From NCBI GenBank assembly GCA_011053095.1, contig DRHS01000212.1, forward strand, positions 1 through 47,978: a DNA stretch of 47,978 nt, written 5' to 3'. A model generated the notes under the pieces. That model was given only the letters and a program-made list of their open reading frames with translations, did not search any database and was not told where the DNA came from. The position numbers and the translations under genes were made by a program. Below are positions 5,775-15,312 of this stretch, in pieces. Each line of letters begins with the position of its first letter. Within the stretch, counting starts at the first letter, position 1. This DNA is from Bacteroides sp. Lineage in GTDB: Bacteria > Bacteroidota > Bacteroidia > Bacteroidales > SM23-62.

Positions 5775-8735
5775 TCAGGCCTCGCCACTCTTATTTCTAA
5801 TTTTTGTGAGATAACTAACAGAAGGCAGTGTATGGATCTCCTCAAGCAGGTGGTAATTTCTGGGATTTCTAACATGCTTCGAGAGATCGCTATTTTCGTC
5901 GTTCAAGTCTCCAAAGGTTAGGGCCTGTGTAGGACATACCTGCTGACATGCTGTTTTTATTTCCCCGTCTTCCAATACCCTGTCTTCCAGTTTGGCATTT
6001 AGTTTTTTCTCCTGTACACGCTGCAAACAGAATGTGCATTTTTCCATGACACCTTTGGCCCTGACGGTGACATCCGGATTCAATACCATCCTTGGCAGGT
6101 CAAGGGTAAGGTCAAACGGATCCACGGTATTTTTGGGAATTGAATCTGCCTTGTTAAAATCAAACCAGTTAAATCTCCTGACCTTGTAGGGGCAGTTATT
6201 ATTACAATACCTTGTTCCGACACAGCGGTTATAGATCATCTGATTAACACCCTCTGAACTCCGGGTGGTTGCAGCAACGGGGCATACATTTTCACAAGGG
6301 GCGTTGTCACAATGCTGGCACATGACGGGTTGCCTTAATACTTCCGGTGATTCAGGATCTCCTGAGTAGTATCTGTCAATTCGGATCCAGTGCATTTCTC
6401 TTCCCAGTTTTACCTGTTCTTTTCCAACAACAGGGACATTATTTTCAGCATTACAGGCAACCACACAGGCATTACACCCTGTGCATGAGCTCAAATCTAC
6501 TGAGAGTCCCCAGTGATGTCCCGCGAACTCATGTTTCTCGTAAAGTGAATCCAGGCGAAGTTCGATTTCCTCATGGATTTCGTTGCCAGCTGCAGGATCC
6601 TTTTTGTACTCATCGAGGTTGGTTTCCCTTATCAGGGCTCTTCCTTCCATTGAGTGATGCATCTGTGTTGAAGCCAGGTCATACGTTTTCCCTGTTTTTT
6701 CAAATTCAACTGTGGAAAAATACTTCCGCTGTCCTTTTTCAGTCCGGACCAGTGGATAAAAATTTCTCCCTGTCCCGATGGATGCCTTGCCACCTTCTTC
6801 CCGCCCATATCCAAGGGCAACAGAAATAGTTCCGTACATTTGCCCGGGCTGAAGGAGCACAGGGATTTCGTATTTGCCATTGATCTTAATAACATCACCG
6901 GTGTTAAGACCATTTTCATCAGCGTATTTTGGAGAAACAGCTGCATAGTTGTCCCATACAACCTTGGATACAGGATCCGGATTTTCCTGCAACCAGGGAT
7001 TGTTTGCATGTTTACCAGTTCCGACGCTAACCGGGGTGTAGAGGATGAGTTCAGTCTCTCCTTCTTTTTCCAGGGCAAGGCTGCCTAAAATCTCAAGCAA
7101 CTGGCCGGAGCCAATAGAGGGTTTTAATTTAGACGAGGCTGGGATTTCCAATATTCCATCGTGTAAGTATTTGTTCCAGAATGCTCTGAAATCCATGTCA
7201 GACCCTGAGAGGGGATATATGTTTTCTTCCCAGAATTTTTTAAGGTAGTCGTCAAAAGCAACATCTTTCCCGGTCCAGGTTAATAATGATTCCTGGGCCT
7301 GCCGGGTATTAAAGATGTTTCGGATTGCTGGTTGACACAGACTGAAGAGTCCATCCTTGGGCTCCGCATCATTCCATGATTCAAGGAAATGATGGTCCGG
7401 GCATACGAATTGGCAGAGCTTTGAAGTTTCATCTGTTGTATAGCTCAGGGATATTGAGAAATCCAGATTCTGGAATCCCTTCAAAAAAGCATCCCGGTCT
7501 GAATAATCATAAGCGGGATTAGAATTATAAAAGATAATTCCGGAAACCTTTCCCTCATTCATCTCCTTAACTAGATTTTCAATGGAAGAATCCACACCCT
7601 GGCAGGAATGCAAGGATCTGTCAAAGTTTATGGTGTTCCCATATGAACCCAAAAGGTAATTGATCCCGTTCACCATCATTTGGGATTCGGTATCATTGCT
7701 TCCACAGATAACCAGGGACTTATTTTTATGATTCAGAAGTTCCTCTGCGAGTACTTTTATATCAATTGGACTCTCTGGAAGTTTGCCGGTAAATGAATCT
7801 AATTCTGACTCATTTATAAGGAATGCCAGCAGGTTCGCCAGTATGGCTTTTTCCCGGGAAGGTTTGATTGTAATTCTCTGGTCAGCATTGCTGCCGGTCA
7901 TTGACATACCTGATTCAATCTGAATATGTCTTGACATTGCAGGATTGTCTTCGGTTGGCTTCCTGTTTTGTATATACTGGAAGGAAAATTCGGTCGGCGA
8001 GATCCATGTGCCCAGGAAATCAGCTCCAAAGCTGAGAATGACTTCTGCCTTATCAAAGCGGTATTCAGGGATACTGTTTAGACCAAATACTTGATGATTG
8101 GCCTCCCGGATGGAGTTATGGGATACAGGATCATAAACAATATGTTCTGAATTATCATAAGCGCTTAGAAATTCCTTAATAGAATTGTTGGTTGTGGGAC
8201 TGATAATTCCACCACTGAGCAGGACTATCTTCCCATCCGCCCCTGCCATTTGTTCCGATATCTTTTTGTCAAGATCTTCCCAGGATACTTCTTCTCCATG
8301 GCTCAGGGGTCCCCTGTACCTGTTATTGTCATAAAGTTCAAGAACGGATCCCTGCACAATACCATTGGTTCCACCGTTTGACATTGGGGCAAGATCGTTT
8401 CCTTCAATTTTGATGGGTCTGCCGTCCCTTACCTTTACAAGTATGCTTTGATGCAGCTCTCCGTCAAAAAATGTAGAAGCATAATAATTACTTTTACCCG
8501 GAATGATCTCCTCAGGTTTAATCAGAAATGGGATGGCCTTGGTAATGGGGCGTTCACAACTTGCTGCAATGGTTGCTCCGGCTATAGTAAATCCAAAGGT
8601 TTTCAGAAAATCCCTTCTTGAACTCCCCTTACTCTGCTTATTCAGTACGATGGGTAGCTCATGAGGGAATTCATTTCCCGTGGCTTTATCGTTTGCTTCT
8701 CTGAGCTCTTCAAACCCTTTCCAGTATATTTTCAT
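5775..8735 (-). CDS. actB: Alternative complex III subunit ActB, molybdopterin-oxidoreductase-like domain plus Fe-S domain
   Basis: 986 residues. An N-terminal extension carries a twin-arginine signal, SSRRDFLKTFGFTIAGATIA (RR at 40-41), followed by Cys60, which could be a lipid anchor. Residues about 75-700 resemble the molybdopterin oxidoreductase fold, which in ActB carries no cofactor. The C-terminal 250 residues contain the Fe-S ferredoxin-like domain: CTGCNACVVAC, CQHCDNAPCENVCP, CVGTRYCNNNCP, CTFCLQRV and CQQVCP, consistent with the three [4Fe-4S] and one [3Fe-4S] clusters known for the family. The domain is periplasmic and transfers electrons from ActC to the haems of ActA and ActE. 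actA ends 9 bases upstream. Confidence 0.94.
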   Translation of the reverse strand: MKIYWKGFEELREANDKATGNEFPHELPIVLNKQSKGSSRRDFLKTFGFTIAGATIAASCERPITKAIPFLIKPEEIIPGKSNYYASTFFDGELHQSILVKVRDGRPIKIEGNDLAPMSNGGTNGIVQGSVLELYDNNRYRGPLSHGEEVSWEDLDKKISEQMAGADGKIVLLSGGIISPTTNNSIKEFLSAYDNSEHIVYDPVSHNSIREANHQVFGLNSIPEYRFDKAEVILSFGADFLGTWISPTEFSFQYIQNRKPTEDNPAMSRHIQIESGMSMTGSNADQRITIKPSREKAILANLLAFLINESELDSFTGKLPESPIDIKVLAEELLNHKNKSLVICGSNDTESQMMVNGINYLLGSYGNTINFDRSLHSCQGVDSSIENLVKEMNEGKVSGIIFYNSNPAYDYSDRDAFLKGFQNLDFSISLSYTTDETSKLCQFVCPDHHFLESWNDAEPKDGLFSLCQPAIRNIFNTRQAQESLLTWTGKDVAFDDYLKKFWEENIYPLSGSDMDFRAFWNKYLHDGILEIPASSKLKPSIGSGQLLEILGSLALEKEGETELILYTPVSVGTGKHANNPWLQENPDPVSKVVWDNYAAVSPKYADENGLNTGDVIKINGKYEIPVLLQPGQMYGTISVALGYGREEGGKASIGTGRNFYPLVRTEKGQRKYFSTVEFEKTGKTYDLASTQMHHSMEGRALIRETNLDEYKKDPAAGNEIHEEIELRLDSLYEKHEFAGHHWGLSVDLSSCTGCNACVVACNAENNVPVVGKEQVKLGREMHWIRIDRYYSGDPESPEVLRQPVMCQHCDNAPCENVCPVAATTRSSEGVNQMIYNRCVGTRYCNNNCPYKVRRFNWFDFNKADSIPKNTVDPFDLTLDLPRMVLNPDVTVRAKGVMEKCTFCLQRVQEKKLNAKLEDRVLEDGEIKTACQQVCPTQALTFGDLNDENSDLSKHVRNPRNYHLLEEIHTLPSVSYLTKIRNKSGEA

Positions 8736-8744
8736 CTCGCTTTT

Positions 8745-9956
8745 TTAGTAGTGGCATGTCATGCAATCTGTCCCCCCGATCTGCTCAACCAGTACGGAAT
8801 CTATTTCACCAATTGAAATTTGTCGGTGCAGTTCAGTGAAATTCATGGAGTAGTATTCATTCTCAAGGAAATCAACTTTTCGCGAACGGTGACAGTCAAG
8901 ACACCATCCCATTGAAAGATCTGTATACTGCTCAAGCACATGCATTTCTTTAACTGGTCCATGACATTCTGCACAATCAAGCTTTCCTGCTCCCACATGC
9001 TGGGCATGGCTGAAAAAGACAAAATCAGGAAGACGATGCACCCGGATCCATTCCACAGGTTTTTCAGAATCAACAGCAGCATGAATTTTATTAATCTCAA
9101 ATTTACCGGATCTGGTTGCATCCCGGACCAGGGTGTGGCAATTCAGGCAAACATTCATTGAGGGGATACCCGCAGATTTACTTTGCTCTGCAGTATGGTG
9201 GCAGTACTGGCAATCAATCTGATTTTCTCCGGCATGTATTACATGTGAAAATTTAATCGGTTGAACCGGGGCATAGTTCTTTGAACGGCCGAGTGCAATG
9301 GCCTCCTGAACCACCATTTTAGTGCCCCAACCGAAAGAAAGCATGATTACAATGACAGAAACCACCTTATACTTCAGAGACTTGAAGAATATCATATCTG
9401 TAGTGGCAAGCAAAAAAAGGATCACCAGGAACAGAAATAACATCATTCGCCTTATGTCAGGTTTCTGGGCCACTAATCCTTTCGGACCGAGCTCTGCAAG
9501 ATACTGGCGAATCAGAAGAATCTCCTGGGCAGTAAGTTCGATCCCGGCATGTGCTTCGGACAGTCTTTTACCTACCGGAAAAAGCAGCATATTTGCATAG
9601 GCTGCACTATCAAGTCCAGCCGCCGAGAATGCTATTTCCACGGCAGAAGGATTCCAATTCAGGGTGTCCAGTGCCTTGGTATTATGACAGGAGGCACAGT
9701 TTACAGGACTATCACTACTGCCGGTAAGCCCAAAGAATAATCTTGAACCCAGCTTAAGATTCTCATGATGATCACCCTCTGTATTAGTGTTTCCCTCATG
9801 TGATGTGTTTTCATGTGAAATGGTGTCACTGGCATGAGTGTCCTGCTGGAGATATACCGGGAGGCTGTGTGTAGAGGAAAATAGTTGCATGGGTAAGAAA
9901 AACGCAATTAAAATGCTGAAGAATGTCCTTATATAATTACCTGATGATGCCTCCAT
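8745..9956 (-). CDS. actA: Alternative complex III subunit ActA, multihaem cytochrome c with six CxxCH motifs
   Basis: 403 residues, first gene of the operon. A signal peptide is followed by a His/Glu-rich linker. An N-terminal domain holds one CASCH (87-91), two hydrophobic helices lie at about 170-190 and 197-214, and the classical pentahaem part follows: CQYCH (249), CLNCH (270), CAECH (328), CLDCH (352) and CMTCH (398), ending at residue 403. The founding ActA is pentahaem. Here a sixth site sits in a separate N-terminal domain resembling a small class I cytochrome c. ActA forms the periplasmic electron outlet of the complex. Confidence 0.92.
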   Translation of the reverse strand: MEASSGNYIRTFFSILIAFFLPMQLFSSTHSLPVYLQQDTHASDTISHENTSHEGNTNTEGDHHENLKLGSRLFFGLTGSSDSPVNCASCHNTKALDTLNWNPSAVEIAFSAAGLDSAAYANMLLFPVGKRLSEAHAGIELTAQEILLIRQYLAELGPKGLVAQKPDIRRMMLFLFLVILFLLATTDMIFFKSLKYKVVSVIVIMLSFGWGTKMVVQEAIALGRSKNYAPVQPIKFSHVIHAGENQIDCQYCHHTAEQSKSAGIPSMNVCLNCHTLVRDATRSGKFEINKIHAAVDSEKPVEWIRVHRLPDFVFFSHAQHVGAGKLDCAECHGPVKEMHVLEQYTDLSMGWCLDCHRSRKVDFLENEYYSMNFTELHRQISIGEIDSVLVEQIGGTDCMTCHY

Positions 9957-9975
9957 TCAGTTAAGAGTTTAAAGG

Positions 9976-10064
9976 TCCGAATATAAAATATATTAATATC
10001 CTTTTTTCGGAAATGTATCTTCCACAAAAATGGATAAATTTTTTCACTTCTATATCCGAATATA
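9976..10064 (-). promoter_or_regulatory. actA upstream region with two TCCGAATATA copies
   Basis: TCCGAATATA occurs at 9976-9985 and 10055-10064 (plus-strand reading). On the transcribed strand each reads TATATTCGGA, which is one mismatch from the TAnnTTTG -7 box (TATATTCG). The proximal copy lies 20-29 bases before the actA ATG. The distal copy is part of TTCGGATATA, a motif also found upstream of the cox operon and of the sigma factor gene. It may be a promoter, an operator or both. Confidence 0.35.
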
Positions 10065-10071
10065 TACTTTT

Positions 10072-10575
10072 TTAACGAATTTGATGGTGGTTATCCCGAC
10101 GAATGTAGGTAACAAATGTATATGGGAGGCTGGCTTCTGAGTCACTACATTTTACCCGCTCGGATTCTTCCCATATTTCAGGATCGATTTCAGGGTAAAA
10201 GGTATCCGCTTCAAATGCCCTGTGCACCCACGTTATATAGAGCTTGTTTGCAAAAGGCATAAATTGCCTGTAAACCATTGCACCTCCAACTACAAAACAT
10301 TCTTCATCCTCCCTGCAGTGCTGCATTGCCTCCTCTATCGAATATGCCATTAAGGCTCCCTCGTAAGTATCGCCCGGTATATCTGATATAACAATATTCG
10401 TTCGGTCTTTCAGGGGACGGTAAGGAAGTGACTCGTATGTATTTTTTCCCATAATGATCTTATGTCCGGTAGTGATCCGCTTGAATCGCTTTAGATCCTC
10501 AGGGATATGCCAGAGAAGATCATTGTTCTTTCCAATGGCATTATTTTCAGCTATGGCAACTATAATTGAGATCAT
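10072..10575 (-). CDS. folA: Dihydrofolate reductase
   Basis: 167 residues, the normal length for chromosomal DHFR. It reduces 7,8-dihydrofolate to tetrahydrofolate with NADPH. The N-terminal strand ISIIVAIAENNAIGKNNDLLWHIP contains the Met20-type loop. The catalytic acid is Asp27 in PEDLKRFK, GHKIIMGKNTYESLP is the NADPH-binding segment, and CFVVGGAMVYRQFMP is the glycine-pair motif. The gene starts 2 bases after thyA, so both are made from one transcript. DHFR restores the tetrahydrofolate that thymidylate synthase oxidises. Confidence 0.96.
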   Translation of the reverse strand: MISIIVAIAENNAIGKNNDLLWHIPEDLKRFKRITTGHKIIMGKNTYESLPYRPLKDRTNIVISDIPGDTYEGALMAYSIEEAMQHCREDEECFVVGGAMVYRQFMPFANKLYITWVHRAFEADTFYPEIDPEIWEESERVKCSDSEASLPYTFVTYIRRDNHHQIR

Positions 10576-10577
10576 GC

Positions 10578-11372
10578 TCAGACAGATATTTCTCCCCTTA
10601 TATGGGGGTGGGGATTATAATTAAGTAACTCGAAATCCTCGAACCGAAAATCCAGCAGGTTTTTTATATCCGGATTCAGTCTCATTTGTGGTAATTGACG
10701 CGGCTCACGCCTGAGTTGAAGCTTAACCTGCTCAATATGGTTGAGATAGATATGTGCATCGCCGAATGTATGAACAAACTCTCCCGCTTTGAGACCGGTA
10801 ACCTGGGCCATCATCATTAAAAGGAGGGAATAAGAGGCTATGTTAAAGGGGACACCAAGAAAAATGTCCGCACTTCGCTGGTATAACTGGCAGGAAAGAG
10901 CACCATTGTTAACATAGAACTGGAAAAGGACATGGCAAGGGGGGAGTGCCATCTGGTCGATAGCAGATACATTCCAGGCACTGACAATATGCCGGCGGGA
11001 ATCCGGATTTTCTTTTATGCTCTTAAGAACCTGGCTTATCTGGTCAATCTGTTTGTCATTTCCGGCAGGCCATTTTCGCCACTGGTAGCCATAAATCGGA
11101 CCCAGGCTTCCTTCTTCATCTGCCCAATCATCCCATATGCTGACCTTATTTTGTTTAAGATAGTCAATATTCGTCTCACCCTTAAGGAACCAGAGAAGTT
11201 CATGGATTATTGATCTTAGATGTAGTTTTTTTGTTGTAAGAACCGGGAATCCTTCCTGAAGGTCAAAACGCATCTGGTGACCGAATACGGAGGTGGTACC
11301 TGTTCCTGTTCTGTCCGATTTTTCCGAACCTTTTTCAAGCACATGGGATAAAAGATCTAAGTACTGCTGCAT
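10578..11372 (-). CDS. thyA: Thymidylate synthase
   Basis: 264 residues, the same length as the E. coli enzyme. It converts dUMP to dTMP using methylene-tetrahydrofolate. The nucleophile is Cys146 in [18 protein letters not shown] near the N-terminus holds the phosphate-binding Arg, [18 protein letters not shown] is the dUMP-binding segment, and [10 protein letters not shown] is present. The C-terminus is GEISV rather than the common APVAI, which occurs in other members. It is the first gene of the thyA-folA pair. The AT-rich 200-base region upstream separates it from the divergent permease gene. Confidence 0.97.
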   Translation of the reverse strand: MQQYLDLLSHVLEKGSEKSDRTGTGTTSVFGHQMRFDLQEGFPVLTTKKLHLRSIIHELLWFLKGETNIDYLKQNKVSIWDDWADEEGSLGPIYGYQWRKWPAGNDKQIDQISQVLKSIKENPDSRRHIVSAWNVSAIDQMALPPCHVLFQFYVNNGALSCQLYQRSADIFLGVPFNIASYSLLLMMMAQVTGLKAGEFVHTFGDAHIYLNHIEQVKLQLRREPRQLPQMRLNPDIKNLLDFRFEDFELLNYNPHPHIRGEISV

Positions 11373-11497
11373 CGTTGATGGCTCATATTATTGAAGGGAC
11401 TAAATTACTTAAAAGCAATAGATTAATAAAATCGGATATTTCAGTCTTATTTATTATAATTAATTGTATAACATGCATATAATTAGAGAGATATGGA

Positions 11498-11505
11498 TAG
11501 TTTTG
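11498..11505 (+). promoter_or_regulatory. Candidate -7 promoter box (TAGTTTTG) for the AI-2E-family gene
   Basis: Exact match to TAnnTTTG on the plus strand in the 200-base AT-rich divergent region, about 90 bases before the likely ATG at 11593. No convincing -33 TTTG is seen at 19-21 bases upstream, so this is only a candidate. Confidence 0.25.
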
Positions 11506-11574
11506 ATTATGCTGGCACCTTGGTTTCGTTGATAAGTTTTTAATAAGTTTCGGAGTTCGGGGAATACGGAGCAA

Positions 11575-12696
11575 ATGGTTACATTTGTGTTAATGAATTC
11601 TGTTCTGAGGTATTTTCTTATAGTCCTGGGACTGGTTGTACTTGGATTCCTTTTGTGGTATTTTTCTGCTATTGTTACTTATATTCTTATCGCTGCTGTT
11701 CTTTCCTTGATATTCAGGCCGCTTGTAGTCCAACTTGGTCGGATAAAGATTGGCAAATGGAAAATACCCAACGGGATTAATGCTGTGATGGTTTTATTAC
11801 TTATCTGGCTGCTTTTTTTTGGATTTTTCAGGGTGTTCGTTCCCCTAATTGCCAGCGAGGCAAATGAGCTTTCCCAGATTGATTCAGACATGCTGGTGCA
11901 AAAATTTGAGAAGCCGATTGACAAAGTTGAAAAACTATACTATGATTATAATGCCGGTAAAGAAAACATTCCCAGTATTGAGGATTTCATCAGTGGCAAG
12001 ATCAAGAATATCCTCAACCTTGAGGTAATAAGTAATGTATTCGGGTCTGTTGTCGGATTGATGGGGAATCTGCTGATCGCAGTCTTTTCAATTTCTTTTA
12101 TCACGTTTTTCCTTCTTAAGGAGAAATCTGTAATCACGGACTTCATTGTCCTCATGGTACATGAGAAACATGAAGAGGCAATACGGAATGCAATGGATTC
12201 AGTGAGGTATCTTCTGATGAGGTACTTCGTTGGACTATTGAGCCAGGCGAGTGGGATCATTATCCTCACTACTGCAGGGATGAGTATCGCAGGGATTGAT
12301 TTTTCCCTTGCTCTGGTTATTGGACTTATCGTCGGACTTATCAATGTGATCCCTTACCTGGGACCATACCTGGGGGGATCCATCGGAATACTTCTCGGGG
12401 TTGCAAATAACCTTCATATGGATTTCTCGGCCGAACTGCTGCCAATGGTTCTGAGTATGCTTACTGTTATCATATGTGTTCAGCTGACCGATAATTTTCT
12501 GTTTCAGCCATTGATCTTTAGTAAGTCTGTCAAGGCCCATCCACTTGAGATATTTCTTGTCATTCTAATTGCCGGTACCCTCGCAGGGATACCTGGTATG
12601 ATACTGGGAATTCCCATGTATACGGTGGTCAGGGTTTTTGCTAAAGAGTTTCTTAGCCAGGTAAGGGTTGTTAAAAAATTAACCCGGAATATATAA
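11575..12696 (+). CDS. AI-2E family transporter (PerM/YdiK-like permease)
   Basis: About 370 residues of the AI-2E/PF01594 family of inner-membrane permeases. Three N-terminal helices are followed by a soluble segment (about 100-150, ending GKIKNILNLEVISNV), then five more helices. The family's central glycine/proline-rich signature is seen in ALVIGLIVGLINVIPYLGPYLG, as is the C-terminal HPLEIFLVILIAGTLAGIPGMILGIP motif. The first ATG is at 11575. An ATG at 11593 (MNSVLRYFLIVLGL) would be the more usual start. Substrates differ within the family (autoinducer-2, ions, other solutes), so none is assigned here. Confidence 0.88.
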   Translation: MVTFVLMNSVLRYFLIVLGLVVLGFLLWYFSAIVTYILIAAVLSLIFRPLVVQLGRIKIGKWKIPNGINAVMVLLLIWLLFFGFFRVFVPLIASEANELSQIDSDMLVQKFEKPIDKVEKLYYDYNAGKENIPSIEDFISGKIKNILNLEVISNVFGSVVGLMGNLLIAVFSISFITFFLLKEKSVITDFIVLMVHEKHEEAIRNAMDSVRYLLMRYFVGLLSQASGIIILTTAGMSIAGIDFSLALVIGLIVGLINVIPYLGPYLGGSIGILLGVANNLHMDFSAELLPMVLSMLTVIICVQLTDNFLFQPLIFSKSVKAHPLEIFLVILIAGTLAGIPGMILGIPMYTVVRVFAKEFLSQVRVVKKLTRNI

Positions 12697-12741
12697 GTAC
12701 CATGAAGCCAATTTTAATATATTTGGGTCAATAAGCTGCAA

Positions 12742-13569
12742 TTGAAGTTTTTGAGGTATATAATCCTGATCTCGTTTTCATGTACAGGTATTCCCGGCCT
12801 GGCCCAGGTTACTTTCTTTGCCGATACAACAGCAGGATGTGACAGCCTTGAAGTGACCTTCACATACCGGGATTTAGGCTACCCTGAACCAGTAACATCG
12901 GTTGTGTGGGACTTTGGCAATGGTGAGACTGCCACCGGAACTGGTGATCAGACTGTGCTCTACGATACTGCTGGATCTTTCACTGTGAGTATCTTAATAA
13001 ATGGTAACACAAGCGTTGAACGCAGAGACTATATAAAAGTGCATTCAAGTCCCAATCCAAGGTTCTTCTGGTCAGACAGTCTGGAACTTGGTTCGTATTC
13101 TGTTGTATTCCTTGCAGCTCCACAACCAATTGATACGATCCCCTATACCTACCGGTGGATTTTTGAGGATGGGGGAGAAGGGGATACCAGGACGCTTATC
13201 TATAGATTTTCCGAGGCAGGTGATTACCAGGCCTCTCTAAGAGTAACTCATCCATTTGGATGTATGGACCAGTCGTCAAGGATCGTCACTGTAGAAGACT
13301 CGCTGGATTGTCCAAATGTATTCACCCCCAATAATGACGGGATAAATGATTATTTCATAGTAAGTTCCAACGGAGTAACCCAGTATAATCTGCAGATCTT
13401 TAGCAGGAGCGGAGTACTGGTGTATAAGGCTGAGGCACCTACCCTTATTTGGGATGGAAGAAATCTCTCAGGTCAGGAACTTCATACCGGGACATACTAT
13501 TATATTATCAGACCTTCAGATGGTAGAGGGTCATTTGAAAGGAAGGGATTTATTAAGCTCTTCAGGTGA
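12742..13569 (+). CDS. PKD-domain protein with type IX secretion type B C-terminal signal
   Basis: 275 residues. TTG at 12742 is the only good start: the frame closes at 12715 and holds no ATG before the hydrophobic signal LRYIILISFSC...GLAQ. Two PKD-like beta-sandwich units follow (VVWDFGNGE, then YRWIFEDGG...YRFSEAGDYQASLRV). The end is a gliding-motility-type C-terminal domain (CPNVFTPNNDGINDYF, then LQIFSRSGVLVYK, TPLIWDGR-like and GTYYYII) that directs secretion through the type IX system and surface attachment. It is unusually short for such cargo. The stop codon overlaps the next gene. Confidence 0.85.
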   Translation: MKFLRYIILISFSCTGIPGLAQVTFFADTTAGCDSLEVTFTYRDLGYPEPVTSVVWDFGNGETATGTGDQTVLYDTAGSFTVSILINGNTSVERRDYIKVHSSPNPRFFWSDSLELGSYSVVFLAAPQPIDTIPYTYRWIFEDGGEGDTRTLIYRFSEAGDYQASLRVTHPFGCMDQSSRIVTVEDSLDCPNVFTPNNDGINDYFIVSSNGVTQYNLQIFSRSGVLVYKAEAPTLIWDGRNLSGQELHTGTYYYIIRPSDGRGSFERKGFIKLFR

Positions 13570-14399
13570 ATTCAATGCTACGACATGCGAGCATTGATAT
13601 ATTGGCCGGAGTTGCGTGCATGTACCTTTTTGTAATCAGGATTCTTGACGTAAGCCTTCAATTACCAATTCTTTTCACACTGGTTCTTTCGACCTGGGTA
13701 ATTTACACTATTGATCATATTCTGGATGCATATAAGCTCAGGGAATCAATAATAAAAGAAAGATATAACTGGCATCTAAAAAATCTGAATGTACTCATCT
13801 GGTTTATTGCGGTATCCTGCATTTTAATTCTTTTGTCTGTTTTATTTCTTCTTCCCCCTGATATAATCCTGTTCGGAGTGCTTGCAGGTGTTCTGGTAAT
13901 AATCTATTTTTTATTACAAGGGGGACACAATGTAATTGAGAACAGATACATTTACAAAGAAGTCTGGATTGGGGTTGTTTATATGGCATGTGTTTGTGGG
14001 ATCCCCATCCTTCAAGCCAGTAAGAATGTTGGAAGTGAACATTACCTGATATTTTTAAACCTCTACCTTCTGGTACAGACAAATGTATTTCTGTATTCCT
14101 GGTACGAATCCAATATCGATATAAAGGAAGGTTTAAAGACTTTAGCAACGAAATTTGGTAAAAAGGCATGTGGAGATCTCATCACCCTCTTCCTTTTGCT
14201 TTCATTAATGGTATCTTTAACAATTCTGGTTTGGCAAGGTCCTGAAAAGCTTTATTTCTGGCCTGTCATTATTATGCTCAGTATGAATTTAATGTTGGGA
14301 TTAATACGGTTCTTTCCTGGCTTTTTTATTAAAAATGACAGGTACGGAAAGCTGGCTGATCTGGTCTTTGTCTTTCCGGTTGTAATGCTGATGGTCTGA
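13566..14399 (+). CDS. UbiA-like polytopic membrane protein
   Basis: About 277 residues with eight or nine hydrophobic helices. YTIDHILDAYK resembles the first Asp-rich prenyl-diphosphate motif (DxxxD) of UbiA prenyltransferases. YESNIDIKEGLKTLATKFGKK, after helix 5, resembles the second one followed by the usual G-x-x-T-L-x-x-x-x-G. The second motif has Glu and Ser where Asp is usual. I therefore call it UbiA-like without naming a substrate. GTG at 13566 overlaps the stop of the upstream gene (GTGA). ATG at 13575 is an alternative start. Confidence 0.6.
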   Translation: MNSMLRHASIDILAGVACMYLFVIRILDVSLQLPILFTLVLSTWVIYTIDHILDAYKLRESIIKERYNWHLKNLNVLIWFIAVSCILILLSVLFLLPPDIILFGVLAGVLVIIYFLLQGGHNVIENRYIYKEVWIGVVYMACVCGIPILQASKNVGSEHYLIFLNLYLLVQTNVFLYSWYESNIDIKEGLKTLATKFGKKACGDLITLFLLLSLMVSLTILVWQGPEKLYFWPVIIMLSMNLMLGLIRFFPGFFIKNDRYGKLADLVFVFPVVMLMV

Positions 14400-14401
14400 T
14401 T

Positions 14402-15268
14402 TTAAAGGTATTTCTTGGAAAAATACCCGAAAGCCCAGGTTGTAAAAAATGAAAATGATCCATATACTACTGCAACCATAGCTATTTGAACACTTCCGAT
14501 CAGACTGGCTGCTACAAAAATGGCCAGTGTGGAATTCTGCAATCCCAGTTCAATTGAAATGGTAACCCGGTTTATTTTTTTAATACCAAAAATACTGGGT
14601 AGATATAATCCTGAGACCATCGCCAGAATATTTAGTGTCAGGGCATAGGGTAGAATGCGAAAAAAATCATTGATCTTGATTTCGCCATTTCCATTTTCAA
14701 GAAAGAGTACTCCGGAATAGACAAGAAGCAAAAGGATTGGAAGAATGTACCGCAATGGTTCTTCAAGCCGCCTGGCGATTTTTTCCCGATAATGCCGGAT
14801 TAATATTCCCGCTGTTGCCGGTAATACTGTTATCTGGAATATATTAAATACAGATTTAAGGAAGGGCAGGTCAAAACCGGCGAACTCATGCAAAAAAATA
14901 TTAAGTGAGAATTGTGCAATTAGAGGTATTGTAAAAATTGTAATGACGCTGTTAACTACAGTCATTGAAACAGACAGTGCCACGTTGCCCCGTATCATGT
15001 AAGTGATCAGGTTTGAGGTCGCTCCACCCGGACAAATAGATATCAGGATCAGACCAACAGCCAACTCTGCTTTAAGTCCCGTAATAAGTACAATCCCGAA
15101 TGCGAGAATGGGAAGTATGAGAAGTTGGCCCAGAACCCCAACCATGATATTTCTTGGAAGGATTACAATATCACGTATGTCCCGGACAGCAATGGATAAA
15201 CCCAGTCCAAAAGTAATTACAGCGAGTGTTAGGGGGAGAAAGAAATCGGAAAAGACTGTAGTATTCAT
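14402..15268 (-). CDS. Bile acid:sodium symporter (BASS) family transporter
   Basis: About 288 residues with nine to ten transmembrane helices. GLILISICPGGATSNLITYMIRGNVALSVSMTVVNS is the hallmark core of the BASS/SBF family (CPGGxxSN, then xALSxxMT), which binds Na+ at the crossed helices. A second crossover is seen in IELGLQNSTLAIFVA. ATG at 15268 (MNTTVFSDFF) is preferred to a TTG 24 bases upstream. Bacterial members carry organic acids such as pantoate or bile acids. The substrate cannot be set here. The gene converges on the UbiA-like gene with a 2-base gap. Confidence 0.9.
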   Translation of the reverse strand: MNTTVFSDFFLPLTLAVITFGLGLSIAVRDIRDIVILPRNIMVGVLGQLLILPILAFGIVLITGLKAELAVGLILISICPGGATSNLITYMIRGNVALSVSMTVVNSVITIFTIPLIAQFSLNIFLHEFAGFDLPFLKSVFNIFQITVLPATAGILIRHYREKIARRLEEPLRYILPILLLLVYSGVLFLENGNGEIKINDFFRILPYALTLNILAMVSGLYLPSIFGIKKINRVTISIELGLQNSTLAIFVAASLIGSVQIAMVAVVYGSFSFFTTWAFGYFSKKYL

Positions 15269-15312
15269 CTGGCCTGAGGGATTAACAGGCAAGATAGAAA
15301 TAATTGCCAGGA

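Noticed and set aside
5775..8735. ActB as a true molybdenum enzyme
   Set aside because: Act operon context and family knowledge show that this domain lacks the cofactor; no catalytic Cys or Ser ligand motif was apparent.
11580..11587. TACATTTG as a promoter for the AI-2E-family gene
   Set aside because: It lies inside the possible coding start and would begin transcription at the internal ATG; more likely coincidence.
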